Below are positions 17,906-27,427 of a DNA stretch of 64,000 nucleotides, piece after piece. A program made the position numbers and the translations under genes. The first letter of the stretch is position 1. Each line of letters starts with the position of its first letter. This DNA is from Prochlorococcus marinus str. MIT 9107 (lineage in GTDB: Bacteria; Cyanobacteriota; Cyanobacteriia; PCC-6307; Cyanobiaceae). The notes under the pieces were generated by a model. It did no database searches. It worked only from the letters and a program-made list of their open reading frames with translations, and was not told the DNA's origin. The DNA is taken from positions 59,756 to 123,755 of the forward strand of contig NZ_JNAI01000002.1 of assembly GCF_000759855.1 (NCBI RefSeq). Direction: 5' to 3'.

Positions 17906-17965
17906 CTAATTTTATAGATTTGCAGGTTGAGCTGTTAATATGTTCTTAGTTTACGAAAATTTTAA

Positions 17966-18268
17966 ATGGCGAAAAAGTCCATGATTGCTAGGGAAGTTAA
18001 ACGCAAAAAACTTGTTTTAAAATATGCTGCAAAAAGAAAATCTTTATTAGAAGAATTTAATGCGGCTAAAGATCCCATGGAAAGATTAGAAATTCATAGA
18101 AAGATTCAAGGACTTCCTAGAAACTCGGCACCAAATAGAGTCAGGAATAGATGCTGGGCAACGGGTAAGCCAAGGGGAGTTTATAGAGATTTTGGTCTTT
18201 GTAGGAATCAGTTAAGACAAAGAGCTCACAAAGGTGAACTTCCAGGGGTAGTAAAATCTAGTTGGTAA
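17966..18268 (+). CDS. rpsN: 30S ribosomal protein S14
   Basis: The 100-residue protein [20 protein letters not shown] has the long (zinc-free) S14 form used by cyanobacteria and plastids. The signature [22 protein letters not shown] closes it, preceded by [13 protein letters not shown]. Component of the small-subunit head. 60 bases after rseP; strongly basic. Confidence 0.97.
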   Translation: MAKKSMIAREVKRKKLVLKYAAKRKSLLEEFNAAKDPMERLEIHRKIQGLPRNSAPNRVRNRCWATGKPRGVYRDFGLCRNQLRQRAHKGELPGVVKSSW

Positions 18269-18435
18269 TCAGATTTTAATTTTTAAATATTCTTTTACAA
18301 TAATTTGATAATTTAAGATATTAAAGTTTATTTTTAGGAAAATTTTAAAAGATTTTATAGTTTATCTAAATAATTTACTCAATATGTCCCTATTAAATGT
18401 AAGAATAAATTATGTATAGATTTATAATTTAAACA

Positions 18436-20601
18436 GTGGAAGGACAAAATAAGTCGATCACGTTTGACGGACGAGAGATACGACTAACTACAGGACTATA
18501 TGCTCCTCAAGCAAGCGGATCAGTAATGATTGAGTGTGGAGACACCTCATTATTAGTTACAGCGACAAAAACTACCAAGAAAGAAATACCTGACTTTCTC
18601 CCTCTTATATGTGATTACGAGGAGAAACTATATGCTGCCGGGAGAATTCCTGGTGGTTTTATGCGTAGAGAAGGTCGTCCACCAGAAAGAGCAACTTTAA
18701 TTTCAAGATTGATTGATAGACCTATGCGTCCTCTTTTCCCATCTTGGTTGAGGGATGAAATACAGATAGTTGCTTCTTGCCTTTCTCTGGATGAAAGAGT
18801 ACCTGCTGACGTTCTTGCTGTTACAGGAGCATCAATTGCAACTTTGCTTGGTGAAATACCATTCTATGGGCCTATGGCTGCAGTTAGAGTCGGATTAATA
18901 GGAGATGATTTTATCCTTAATCCAAGCTATAGAGAGATAGAAAAAGGTGATCTAGACATTGTTGTTGCAGGCTCACCTGAGGGTATTGTAATGATTGAAG
19001 CAGGTGCCAATCAGTTATCCGAGCAAGATACAATTGAAGCCATAGATTTTGGATATGAAGCTGTTACTGAACTCATTAAATCTCAAGAAGATTTGTTAAA
19101 AGATTTAGGAATAAAACAGATTAAACCATCCGAGCCTGAAGAAGATAAAACATTGCCTTCTTATTTGGGAAAAAATTGCACAAAAGCCATTGAGATAGTT
19201 TTAAAGAAATATGATCAGTCCAAAGAAGAAAGAGATCTTGAATTAGAGAAAATAAAACTTGATATTCAGGGCAAAATAAATTCTCTTAAAGAAGATAATC
19301 AATTAAAAGTTTTAATTTCAGAGAATGATAAATTAATTCACTCCGACTTTAAAAAATTAACCAAAAAATTAATGAGATCTCAAATCATCAATGATGGGAA
19401 AAGAGTTGACGGAAGAGATCTTGATGAAGTTAGAAAAATATCTGCCAAAGCAGGAATTCTTCCTAAGAGAGTTCACGGTTCAGCATTATTTCAAAGAGGC
19501 TTAACCCAAGTATTATCTACAACTACTCTTGGAACCCCAAGTGATGCACAAGAAATGGATGATCTTAATCCAAGTACTGAAAAAACATATTTGCATCACT
19601 ATAATTTCCCACCTTATTCAGTTGGAGAAACTAGACCAATGCGAACTCCAGGAAGAAGAGAAATAGGCCATGGTGCATTAGCTGAAAGAGCAATCATACC
19701 AGTATTACCTGGCAAAGAGACATTTCCATATGTACTTCGTGTAGTTAGCGAGGTCTTAAGTTCCAACGGTTCAACTTCTATGGGATCTGTATGTGGGAGT
19801 ACACTTTCTCTACTTGATGCTGGGGTCCCTTTGAAAGCTCTTGTTAGTGGAACTGCCATGGGTTTAATAAAAGAGGACAAAGAGGTCAGAATCCTTACAG
19901 ATATTCAAGGGATTGAAGATTTTCTTGGAGATATGGATTTTAAAGTTGCAGGCACTGAGAAAGGTATAACTGCTTTACAGATGGACATGAAAATCACGGG
20001 ACTACCAGTATCTATAATTTCAGATGCGATAAAAAAGGCTCGTCCTGCTAGGTTACACATTTTAGAAAAAATGCAAGAGGCTATTGATAAACCTCAAGAA
20101 TCCCTATCACCACATGCTCCAAGACTTTTAAGCTTCAGAATTGATCCAGAACTTATAGGAACAGTTATTGGACCTGGAGGAAGAACAATAAAGGGAATAA
20201 CTGAAAGAACTAATACCAAAATAGATATAGAGGATGGAGGCATAGTAACTATCGCTTCTCATGACGGAGCAGCAGCAGAAGAAGCTCAAAAAATTATTGA
20301 AGGTTTAACTCGCAAAGTGCATGAAGGTGAGATTTTCTCGGGTGTTGTAACTCGAATCATTCCAATTGGAGCCTTTGTCGAAATCCTACCGGGTAAAGAA
20401 GGAATGGTACACATATCACAATTATCTGAAGCAAGATTTGAAAGAGTTGAGGATGTTGTTAGACAGGGAGATGAAGTTACTGTAAGAGTTAGAGAAATAG
20501 ATAGTAGAGGTCGAATAAATTTAACCTTAAGGGGAGTCTCTCAGAATGGAGGAATGTCTTATCCTGAACCAACTCCAACTCCAGTAGCCCCACTAAATTA
20601 A
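18436..20601 (+). CDS. pnp: polyribonucleotide nucleotidyltransferase (PNPase)
   Basis: 3'-5' phosphorolytic exoribonuclease and RNA-tailing enzyme. It has two RNase PH domains (residues about 10-140 and 325-540, with [20 protein letters not shown] in the second), the all-alpha linker, a KH domain ([14 protein letters not shown] near 580) and an S1 domain ([20 protein letters not shown]) near 640. 721 residues is full length. Start is GTG 18436. The 167-base leader after rpsN is AT-rich; in other bacteria pnp mRNA leaders are autoregulated, but I see no clear hairpin here. The 3' end is convergent with cysQ, 2 bases apart. Confidence 0.97.
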   Translation: MEGQNKSITFDGREIRLTTGLYAPQASGSVMIECGDTSLLVTATKTTKKEIPDFLPLICDYEEKLYAAGRIPGGFMRREGRPPERATLISRLIDRPMRPLFPSWLRDEIQIVASCLSLDERVPADVLAVTGASIATLLGEIPFYGPMAAVRVGLIGDDFILNPSYREIEKGDLDIVVAGSPEGIVMIEAGANQLSEQDTIEAIDFGYEAVTELIKSQEDLLKDLGIKQIKPSEPEEDKTLPSYLGKNCTKAIEIVLKKYDQSKEERDLELEKIKLDIQGKINSLKEDNQLKVLISENDKLIHSDFKKLTKKLMRSQIINDGKRVDGRDLDEVRKISAKAGILPKRVHGSALFQRGLTQVLSTTTLGTPSDAQEMDDLNPSTEKTYLHHYNFPPYSVGETRPMRTPGRREIGHGALAERAIIPVLPGKETFPYVLRVVSEVLSSNGSTSMGSVCGSTLSLLDAGVPLKALVSGTAMGLIKEDKEVRILTDIQGIEDFLGDMDFKVAGTEKGITALQMDMKITGLPVSIISDAIKKARPARLHILEKMQEAIDKPQESLSPHAPRLLSFRIDPELIGTVIGPGGRTIKGITERTNTKIDIEDGGIVTIASHDGAAAEEAQKIIEGLTRKVHEGEIFSGVVTRIIPIGAFVEILPGKEGMVHISQLSEARFERVEDVVRQGDEVTVRVREIDSRGRINLTLRGVSQNGGMSYPEPTPTPVAPLN

Positions 20602-20603
20602 AT

Positions 20604-21506
20604 TCATAAGGGATATAAATCGTATCTCTTAATAATTTGTCTAATCTCAAAACAGACTTTTTTATGTGTCAATTTATTGTTTGATGCAATTATTATTCCC
20701 TCTTGCGCAAAATCTTTCTTTCCATAGGATAAAGATTTATTTTCTAAATTTGTAATTGCTCCTCCAGCAGCTTTTAAAATAGCTTCTGGAGCAGAGAAGT
20801 CCCAATCTTTTGGGGAACTTCTATCGGGCAAGCTTAAGCATATGTATATATCACTTTCACCTCTTATAATTGAAGCAATTTTACAACCAATACTTCCCAT
20901 GATTTTGACTTCCTTAAAGCCGACTTTCTTTATTAATTTATTGAGATTTAAATTCCTATGATTTTTACTAGTAACTATTACCATCTCTTTAAGATCTTTA
21001 CTAATAGAATTGCAAGAAATAACTTTTTGACTGCCACGATTTTCACACCATACCTTTTCTCCATCTGCAATCCACAGTTCATCCCTTTCAGGGATTAAAA
21101 CCACTCCTAAATAAGGACTTTGTTTATAGTTTAATGCCAAATGCATAGCATAATTTTCAGTACCTTGTATAAAATCCTTAGTTCCATCAAGAGGGTCCAA
21201 AACCCAAACCCAATCAGAATTTAAATCGCAATATCCAGATTCCATTTTTACATTTTCTTCGCTTAAAATTTTCCAACCAATATCCTTATATTTTTCATTA
21301 ATTCTTTGAATAATTAATTTATTAACATTCAAATCAGCCAAAGTAACTGGATCTTCAATATTATTATTTTTAATAATATTGCTTTTATTGCTTGAATCTT
21401 TTAGTATTTGAGAATAATAAAGCAAGATTTCAGAAGCTTCCCAACTAAATAATTTCAAATCATCGATAAGATCTTTTATTTCTACACCAGATGGTAATTT
21501 AATCAC
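20604..21506 (-). CDS. cysQ: 3'(2'),5'-bisphosphate nucleotidase, CysQ/inositol monophosphatase family
   Basis: Mg-dependent phosphatase that clears PAP formed during sulfate assimilation. Metal-site motifs are present: SEENVK (Glu ligand), WVLDPLDGTKDFIQGT (DPLDGT core) and the C-terminal DWDFSAPEAILKAAGG. 300 residues. Start is GTG 21506, only 3 bases from the divergent rsmI start, so its promoter must lie inside rsmI. Confidence 0.92.
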   Translation of the reverse strand: MIKLPSGVEIKDLIDDLKLFSWEASEILLYYSQILKDSSNKSNIIKNNNIEDPVTLADLNVNKLIIQRINEKYKDIGWKILSEENVKMESGYCDLNSDWVWVLDPLDGTKDFIQGTENYAMHLALNYKQSPYLGVVLIPERDELWIADGEKVWCENRGSQKVISCNSISKDLKEMVIVTSKNHRNLNLNKLIKKVGFKEVKIMGSIGCKIASIIRGESDIYICLSLPDRSSPKDWDFSAPEAILKAAGGAITNLENKSLSYGKKDFAQEGIIIASNNKLTHKKVCFEIRQIIKRYDLYPL

Positions 21507-21509
21507 AAA

Positions 21510-22376
21510 ATGAATATTAAATATTCATCTTCTCATAAAAACCAAGAACCGGAAAGTGGTTTTTTATATATTGTTGGGACACCTATTGGAAATTTAAATG
21601 ATATATCAATAAGAGCACTTACGATTTTAGAAAATGTCTCTTTAGTTATATGTGAAGATACTAGGCAAACAAAAAAGATAATGAGCAGATATGAATTTAC
21701 TAACAATCTCATAAGCTTCAATGAGCATAATTCTTTTAAAAAGATCCCTAAATTGATTGATAATTTAAAGTCGGGCAAATCTATTGCATTAGTTAGTGAT
21801 GCTGGCATGCCAAGTATTTGTGACCCTGGTGAGAACCTTATCAAAGCTGTAAGAAACCTAGGTTTAAATATAACTTGTATACCTGGTCCATCTGCGCCAA
21901 TAACCGCTTTGGCATCAAGTGGTTTTCCATCTTCAAAATTTACATTTGAAGGTTTTCTTCCTAAAAAAAGTTCCGAAAGGAAAAAAATTCTTCTTAATAT
22001 AAGCAAGAATCAAAAAACAACAATTTTATTTGAGTCACCTAATCGCTTAAAAAGATTATTGAGTGAATTAAAAGAATATTGTGGAGGGGATAGAGAAATT
22101 CAAGTTTCGAGGGAATTAACAAAAAAATTTGAAGAACACATTGGGTACAGCATCAATGATGCGATAGATTTTTTTGAAAAAGAAGAAGTTTTAGGTGAAA
22201 TTACATTAGTAATAAAAGGCACATCTCAAAATCCTAAAGATTTTGAATTTGATTATATTGAATTAAGGGAAGAACTACATAATTTAATAAATGCAGGTTT
22301 AAGCTTATCTGCAGCTTCTAAATATCTGGCAAAAAAAAATAAACTTACTAAAAGACTAATTTATAATATGTTTTAA
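21510..22376 (+). CDS. rsmI: 16S rRNA (cytidine1402-2'-O)-methyltransferase RsmI
   Basis: SAM-dependent tetrapyrrole-methylase-fold enzyme that 2'-O-methylates C1402 of 16S rRNA. Hallmarks are LYIVGTPIGNLNDISIRAL at about residue 20, ICEDTRQTKK, the glycine loop SDAGMPSICDPG and CIPGPSAPITALASSG. 288 residues is normal. It starts at ATG 21510, head-to-head with cysQ. Confidence 0.96.
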   Translation: MNIKYSSSHKNQEPESGFLYIVGTPIGNLNDISIRALTILENVSLVICEDTRQTKKIMSRYEFTNNLISFNEHNSFKKIPKLIDNLKSGKSIALVSDAGMPSICDPGENLIKAVRNLGLNITCIPGPSAPITALASSGFPSSKFTFEGFLPKKSSERKKILLNISKNQKTTILFESPNRLKRLLSELKEYCGGDREIQVSRELTKKFEEHIGYSINDAIDFFEKEEVLGEITLVIKGTSQNPKDFEFDYIELREELHNLINAGLSLSAASKYLAKKNKLTKRLIYNMF

Positions 22377-22398
22377 GATCTTATTAATTTAAATTTTC

Positions 22399-22623
22399 AT
22401 GATTTTACAATTTAGAAAAATATTTCTGAACTTTACTTTTAATCTATGTTTGTTTTTAATTCTTATAATTGGTATACAAAATAGTTCTGAAAAGCGAAAA
22501 GTCAATTTAATAATAAGAGATACCATAAGATTACCAGTGAGTTTTATAGTTGGTGTTAGTTTCATAAGTGGATCTTTAGTTGGAAGTCTTCTATTACTAA
22601 ATCCAAAAAAAGATATTAATTAA
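22399..22623 (+). CDS. small two-helix membrane protein, LapA-like, 74 aa
   Basis: Helix 1 is LNFTFNLCLFLILIIGIQNS, with the Gln-Asn after it that is typical of LapA/DUF1049 proteins. A short polar/beta linker precedes helix 2, FIVGVSFISGSLVGSLLLL, which has the conserved small-residue pattern. Start ATG 22399, 22 bases after rsmI and in the same direction. The LapA family in other bacteria is linked to LPS assembly; here the link is by resemblance only. Confidence 0.6.
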   Translation: MILQFRKIFLNFTFNLCLFLILIIGIQNSSEKRKVNLIIRDTIRLPVSFIVGVSFISGSLVGSLLLLNPKKDIN

Positions 22624-22629
22624 GGGCTC

Positions 22630-23316
22630 TTATAAAGCTATCAATTTTTCTTCATTTACTATTCTTGTAATCCCTCTAGAAATTAATATAGGTGATACAA
22701 TTTCAAAAACTTCTGTGTTAGGGACTTTAATTACTTTTTGATCTTTATTACAAAACCTTTTTGCAATTTTTATATCATTAAAAATTTCAATTGTCTTTCT
22801 ATTAAGCTCTTCTGGAGCAAGAAAATGCCAATCTGGATAATCTTTAAGAAACTTCGTTTCCAATTCAATTTTTTTATCTACTACCAGATAAACGATCTTC
22901 GGGAAATCAACCTCCGCAATAGGTATTGAAGATAAATCTTTTTGCTTCGAACTCTTAATCTCATAATTTAAAGGAACTATTTCTGTAAAGGCATTTTGTG
23001 ATGGCGATAAATCTTCTACATTTTTATGTAATAAATCTTTATCAGGCATATTTTTATGCTGGTTTTTTGTATCTAAATAATCCTTATCATAAAGTTCAGA
23101 TTCTTTTTCTTTGAAGTTAATAATCTGTTTGTTTAATTTACTTTTTTTGAATAACTCTTCATATCTCTTTTCACCAAGATTTTTCTTCAAATTCCTAACT
23201 ATAGTTAATTTTGTAAAATTAAACTCTTTGGATAATTGATCAACAGATTTTCCTGAGATAAAAAATTTAACGATCTCTTCCTTTTGTTTCTCAGAAAGCT
23301 TTTTAGCCAAAATCAA
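22630..23316 (-). CDS. putative DNA-binding protein with N-terminal HTH, 228 aa
   Basis: The N-terminal 60 residues (LSEKQKEEIVKFFISGKSVD, then QLSKEFNFTKLTIVRNLKKN) look like a resolvase/transposase-type helix-turn-helix. A low-complexity polar linker follows (about 65-125). The C-terminal ~95 residues form an ordered domain (FPKIVYLVVDKKIELETKFL and DYPDWHFLAPEELNRKTIEI) I cannot assign. It lies directly beside the tRNA-Arg that marks the island edge, transcribed away from it. No catalytic recombinase residues are visible, so a regulator is more likely than an integrase. Confidence 0.55.
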   Translation of the reverse strand: MILAKKLSEKQKEEIVKFFISGKSVDQLSKEFNFTKLTIVRNLKKNLGEKRYEELFKKSKLNKQIINFKEKESELYDKDYLDTKNQHKNMPDKDLLHKNVEDLSPSQNAFTEIVPLNYEIKSSKQKDLSSIPIAEVDFPKIVYLVVDKKIELETKFLKDYPDWHFLAPEELNRKTIEIFNDIKIAKRFCNKDQKVIKVPNTEVFEIVSPILISRGITRIVNEEKLIAL

Positions 23317-23407
23317 TTTGCGACTGTTTATATTCTATTAGATATCCTAAAAAGTTAATTTAACCTAGATTTCTTTAGTAATAAAATATTTAAAAGAATT
23401 AGTATTA

Positions 23408-23436
23408 TTGTTTGTGTAATAACTGTCAGATATAAT
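23408..23436 (+). promoter_or_regulatory. promoter of tRNA-Arg
   Basis: A perfect -10 TATAAT (23431-23436) is spaced 17 bases from TTGTTT (23408-23413), a half-match to TTGACA. Predicted transcription would start at about 23443, right before the tRNA. Good spacing and a perfect -10 give fair confidence. Confidence 0.6.
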
Positions 23437-23444
23437 AATTAAAT

Positions 23445-23518
<74 letters not shown>

Positions 23519-23610
23519 TAAGTTACATAAAATGAGTTGGTGAAAATGATAAATATTCTTATTGAGTTAAATTTTCTGAATATTCTGGAAAGCTGATATA
23601 GAAAATATTT

Positions 23611-24927
23611 ATGAAATCAATAAATATCAATACTTTTTTATTCAAAAATATTAAAGAGGACATAGAAAATAAATTTTTTTTATTAGGAATTTTCTTTCTA
23701 GCATCAGCACCTTTTGTTGGAACTATCATTCTTTTATATCCTTTATCAAAAGGTATCATTAAAAAAAGGTCTGAAATTTTTAAAGATAAATACAATATCG
23801 CTTTAATTTTTGTCTCTTTAATTATGGTTTTGAAGTGTATATTATCTCAATTTAGTCAAATAAATAATTTAGATTCTTGGGATCCCATATTAAATTGGAT
23901 TGGCTTATTAAATTGGATTCCACTTTTTCTTTGTTTTATTGGTTTTCAACCATATCTAAATTCAGCACAAAAAAGACTTGTTTTATCCAAAGTATTCATA
24001 GCAAGTTCTATACCAATTTTGCTAAGTGGTTTTGCTCAATTTTTCTTTAAAATTAATGGTCCTTATCAATTAATGGACGGGCTTATTATTTGGTATCAAA
24101 GACCTATTAATGGAGGAGGATTAACAAGTGTATTTAATAATCCAAATTATGCCGGCGGATGGCTTACTTTAATTTTCCCTTTATGCTTATCTGTGCTTTT
24201 CATAAATAGCAAAAAAAGATCAAGAATTAAATCTATAGTGAGTTTAATTATTTGTATATTATTTACAACATGTATAGTCCTAACAAATTCTAGAGGTGCA
24301 TGGATTGGTCTCATAGTATCTATACCAATTGTTCTAGGAAAAGTTACTTTATTTTGGTTAATTCCATTAATAATTATTTTCGTAGTAACAATCCTAGTTA
24401 CTTTAATACCTTCTATGCCGATAGAATTTAAAGCTTTCATGGAAAATTTTATTCCTGATAAAGTCTTTTCGAAATTCAGTGAAATTTTTCTTAATCTTAA
24501 AAATTTTCCTAGGTTAGATATTTGGAAAAATTCATTTTTATTTATTAGAAATCGTCCATTATTAGGTTGGGGGGCATCAACTTTTTCAATATTATATTTT
24601 CAAAAAACAAATTTCTTAAACAATCATGCTCATAATCTGTTTTTGGAATTATCTATAAATTATGGAATTATTGTTTCACTTATAATTTTTCTCACGATTT
24701 CTTCAATTATAATAACCTCTTATTTTTTTATTTTTAAAAGAGAAAATAATTTAGAAATTATCAATGACAGATCTTGGTGGGCAGCTACCTTTATTTTTAT
24801 TTTATCTCATTTGTATGATGTTCTTTATTATGACTTAAGAATAAGCATTTCAAGCTGGATATTCATCGCGGGATTAAGGGCTATAATAAGTGAAAATAAA
24901 AGCCTCACAAATCTTAAAAAAATTTAA
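23611..24927 (+). CDS. O-antigen ligase/polymerase-like (Wzy_C) membrane protein, 438 aa
   Basis: About ten to twelve membrane helices with the Wzy_C core: FNNPNYAGGWLTLIFPL, then NSRGAWIGLIVSIPIVL, then a large loop with PRLDIWKNSFLFIRNRPLLG and the AHNLFLELSINYGI motif, whose His is typical of WaaL/Wzy enzymes. Such proteins polymerise or ligate undecaprenyl-linked O-antigen in the periplasm. The related IctB-type cyanobacterial proteins share the fold, so that label is an alternative. First gene of the island after the tRNA, 92 bases away. No operon partner is closer than 74 bases (rfbA). Confidence 0.82.
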   Translation: MKSININTFLFKNIKEDIENKFFLLGIFFLASAPFVGTIILLYPLSKGIIKKRSEIFKDKYNIALIFVSLIMVLKCILSQFSQINNLDSWDPILNWIGLLNWIPLFLCFIGFQPYLNSAQKRLVLSKVFIASSIPILLSGFAQFFFKINGPYQLMDGLIIWYQRPINGGGLTSVFNNPNYAGGWLTLIFPLCLSVLFINSKKRSRIKSIVSLIICILFTTCIVLTNSRGAWIGLIVSIPIVLGKVTLFWLIPLIIIFVVTILVTLIPSMPIEFKAFMENFIPDKVFSKFSEIFLNLKNFPRLDIWKNSFLFIRNRPLLGWGASTFSILYFQKTNFLNNHAHNLFLELSINYGIIVSLIIFLTISSIIITSYFFIFKRENNLEIINDRSWWAATFIFILSHLYDVLYYDLRISISSWIFIAGLRAIISENKSLTNLKKI

Positions 24928-25001
24928 TTTGTAGATAAGTCTTAAAGTAATGAATCAATCCATTTTATATAAGAATAATTTTTCCTAAGGACCTATAATC
25001 T

Positions 25002-25892
25002 ATGATTAATTCAAATAATAGAAGAAAGGGAATCATTCTTGCAGGCGGCGTAGGTTCAAGATTAAGTCCCTTAACAAAAGCAACCAGTAAACAATTACTA
25101 CCTATATACGATAAACCAATGATCTATTATCCTCTTACGACTTTAATGATGTCTGGGGTAAATGAAATACTTGTTATATGTAGAAAAGATCATCTCTCAT
25201 CTTTTAAAAAATTACTTGGTAATGGAAATAGTTTGGGCTTATCAATTGAATACGAGTGTCAGAAGAAACCAGAAGGTATAGCACAAGCCTTTTTGATAGC
25301 AGAGCAATTTCTTCATAATTCCACTTGTGTTTTGATTCTTGGGGATAATTTATTTTATGGTAATGATTTGATTTCTCAACTTCAAGATGCGAATAAAAAT
25401 GACAAAGGGGCTACTCTTTTTGTTTATCCTGTTAGCGATCCATGGAGATATGGCATAGTAAATTTTGATAAAAATAATAAAGCTGTAAATATTGAAGAGA
25501 AGCCTAAAAAGCCATCTAGTAATTTTGCTGTCACAGGTATTTATTTTTTTGATAATAAAGTAATTAACTTTGCGAAGGAATTAAAGCCCTCTTCAAGAGG
25601 AGAATTAGAGATAAGTGATATAAACCAAAGATATCTTGATGAAAATGAATTAAATATTCAAACTCTTGGAAGAGGAATTGCATGGCTCGATACAGGCACA
25701 TTTGATGCACTGCAAGAGGCAGGAGAATTCATAAGAACAATAGAAAAAAGACAAGGTTTAAAAGTTGGATGTCCTGAGGAGATTGCATGGAGAAATGGTT
25801 GGATAAACGATATTGAACTTAGAAAACTTGTGAAAAAAGAAAAAAATAAGGAATATGGAAAATATTTAAAAAATATATTAGAAAATTATTGA
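25002..25892 (+). CDS. rfbA: glucose-1-phosphate thymidylyltransferase
   Basis: First step of dTDP-L-rhamnose synthesis (dTTP + glucose-1-P). The N-terminal signature GIILAGGVGSRLSPLTKATS and KQLLPIYDKPMIYYPLTTLM, the EYECQKKPEGIAQAF and LILGDNLFYG segments, and AWLDTGTFDALQEAGEF are all diagnostic for RmlA. 296 residues is full length. An AAGGA ribosome site lies 10 bases upstream. It begins the rfbACDB operon, with the next gene starting one base after its stop. Confidence 0.96.
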   Translation: MINSNNRRKGIILAGGVGSRLSPLTKATSKQLLPIYDKPMIYYPLTTLMMSGVNEILVICRKDHLSSFKKLLGNGNSLGLSIEYECQKKPEGIAQAFLIAEQFLHNSTCVLILGDNLFYGNDLISQLQDANKNDKGATLFVYPVSDPWRYGIVNFDKNNKAVNIEEKPKKPSSNFAVTGIYFFDNKVINFAKELKPSSRGELEISDINQRYLDENELNIQTLGRGIAWLDTGTFDALQEAGEFIRTIEKRQGLKVGCPEEIAWRNGWINDIELRKLVKKEKNKEYGKYLKNILENY

Positions 25893-26480
25893 ATGAAAAT
25901 TGAAAAGATCATTAGTAATAAAGGGAATTTACTTTCAGGCCCCTTCTTAATCAAACCAGATTTAATTATTGATAAGAGAGGGATTTTCTTTGAAAGTTGG
26001 AATAAGAGACTTTTCGATGATGCGATAAATCAAAGAGTTGATTTTGTACAAGAGAATGAATCCATATCTTTTATTGGAATTTTGCGAGGATTACATTTTC
26101 AATTAAACCCAACTGCCCAAGGAAAATTAATAAGGGCAACAAACGGAGAAATATTTGATGTTATGGTTGATCTAAGAAAAAATTCTTCTACTTTTTTAGA
26201 TTGGTTTGGAACAGTACTTAATGAAGAAAATAATTTTCAATTATGGGTTCCGCCTGGATTCGCTCATGGATTTCTTACTCTGAGTGAGAAGGCAAGAGTC
26301 TGCTACAAAGTCACTAATTATTGGTCGAGAAAGGATGAGCGATCTTTGATTTGGAATGAGAATAAAATTGGAATTAAATGGCCACTTAATAAAATAAACG
26401 AAACTATTCCTAAGTTATCAAAGAAAGATATGGATGCTAAAAATATTGATTATTTAATTAGAAATGGAGAAGTTTTTTGA
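25893..26480 (+). CDS. rfbC: dTDP-4-dehydrorhamnose 3,5-epimerase
   Basis: Cupin-fold RmlC enzyme, third step of dTDP-rhamnose synthesis. GILRGLHFQ (active-site His), the GEIFDVMVDLRKNS strand pair and WVPPGFAHGFLTLSE are the family landmarks. 195 residues, slightly longer than average. It abuts rfbA and its stop overlaps the TTG start of rfbD. Confidence 0.95.
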   Translation: MKIEKIISNKGNLLSGPFLIKPDLIIDKRGIFFESWNKRLFDDAINQRVDFVQENESISFIGILRGLHFQLNPTAQGKLIRATNGEIFDVMVDLRKNSSTFLDWFGTVLNEENNFQLWVPPGFAHGFLTLSEKARVCYKVTNYWSRKDERSLIWNENKIGIKWPLNKINETIPKLSKKDMDAKNIDYLIRNGEVF

Positions 26481-27394
26481 TTAAGGTTCTTCTCACTGGC
26501 GCATCAGGTCAATTAGGTCATAGCCTGATAAAAACAAAGCCAGCAAATATATATTTAATTACCCCTAGAAGGGAAGAATTAGACATAATCAACACTAAAG
26601 CATGCTTTGAAAAGACTTTAGATATTAAGCCAGATTGGATTTTAAATTGTGCGGCCTACACATCCGTAGATTTAGCAGAATCAAATCATGAGATTTGTTT
26701 TAAAATAAATAGAGATGCTCCAAAATATTTTGCAAAAGCATTAAATATTACTGGGGGTAATTTAATTCAAATCAGTACTGATTATGTTTTTAATGGTAAT
26801 CAAAATTACCCTTATTTAACTGATCAAATAAAAACTCCCATAAATATATACGGCAGAAGTAAAGCAGAAGGAGAAGATGAAATTCAAAAAGAAATGACTA
26901 ATTTAAAAAATTACTACATCTTGAGGACAAGCTGGCTGATGGGAGAAAAAGGGGTTAATTTTGCATCAAAGATTATCAACTTACTTTCTAAAAAAGATAA
27001 AATAGATGTTGTTTCAGATCAATTTGGTTCTCCAACTACTACATTATCACTGGCAAATGTAATATGGAACTTCATATCAAAAGATAAATTTATAAAAAAA
27101 CATAAACCTAATAGATACCCTATTTATCATTGGAGTGATGATGGTATTACTTCATGGCATAAATTAGCTCTTGAAATATACTCAATAGGATTAAATTTAG
27201 GTTTAATAGAGACAAATAAAACAATAAATCCTACCAAGAGTTCAGATTACGAAACAAATGCGCTAAGGCCATCATTTTCAGTGCTTGATTGCAAATCCAC
27301 CCAAAACTTATTAAATATTGAGAGAATACCTTGGCAGAAATCTATCCATCAAATGTTAATAGAAAAATTTAAAGAAAAAAACCTTAATATTTAA
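26477..27394 (+). CDS. rfbD: dTDP-4-dehydrorhamnose reductase
   Basis: Last step of dTDP-L-rhamnose synthesis. SDR fold with TGASGQLG at the start, ISTDYVFNGNQNYPY and YGRSKAEGE holding the Thr/Tyr/Lys catalytic set, and LRTSWLMGEKGVNF. 305 residues. Start is TTG 26477, overlapping the rfbC stop by 4 bases, which fixes the start and shows coupling. Confidence 0.95.
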   Translation: MIKVLLTGASGQLGHSLIKTKPANIYLITPRREELDIINTKACFEKTLDIKPDWILNCAAYTSVDLAESNHEICFKINRDAPKYFAKALNITGGNLIQISTDYVFNGNQNYPYLTDQIKTPINIYGRSKAEGEDEIQKEMTNLKNYYILRTSWLMGEKGVNFASKIINLLSKKDKIDVVSDQFGSPTTTLSLANVIWNFISKDKFIKKHKPNRYPIYHWSDDGITSWHKLALEIYSIGLNLGLIETNKTINPTKSSDYETNALRPSFSVLDCKSTQNLLNIERIPWQKSIHQMLIEKFKEKNLNI

Positions 27395-27427
27395 AATTTA
27401 TTTTTTTAGTTATTTTATAATAATATT

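Noticed and set aside
20608..20630. Hairpin AAGGGATA/TATCTCTT between pnp and cysQ as a terminator
   Set aside because: It lies within the cysQ coding end, has a G-T pair and lacks a T-run, so it could be chance.
21533..22006. 157-codon minus-strand open frame inside rsmI
   Set aside because: Fully contained in a well-supported gene on the other strand, with no recognisable protein motif; a shadow frame.
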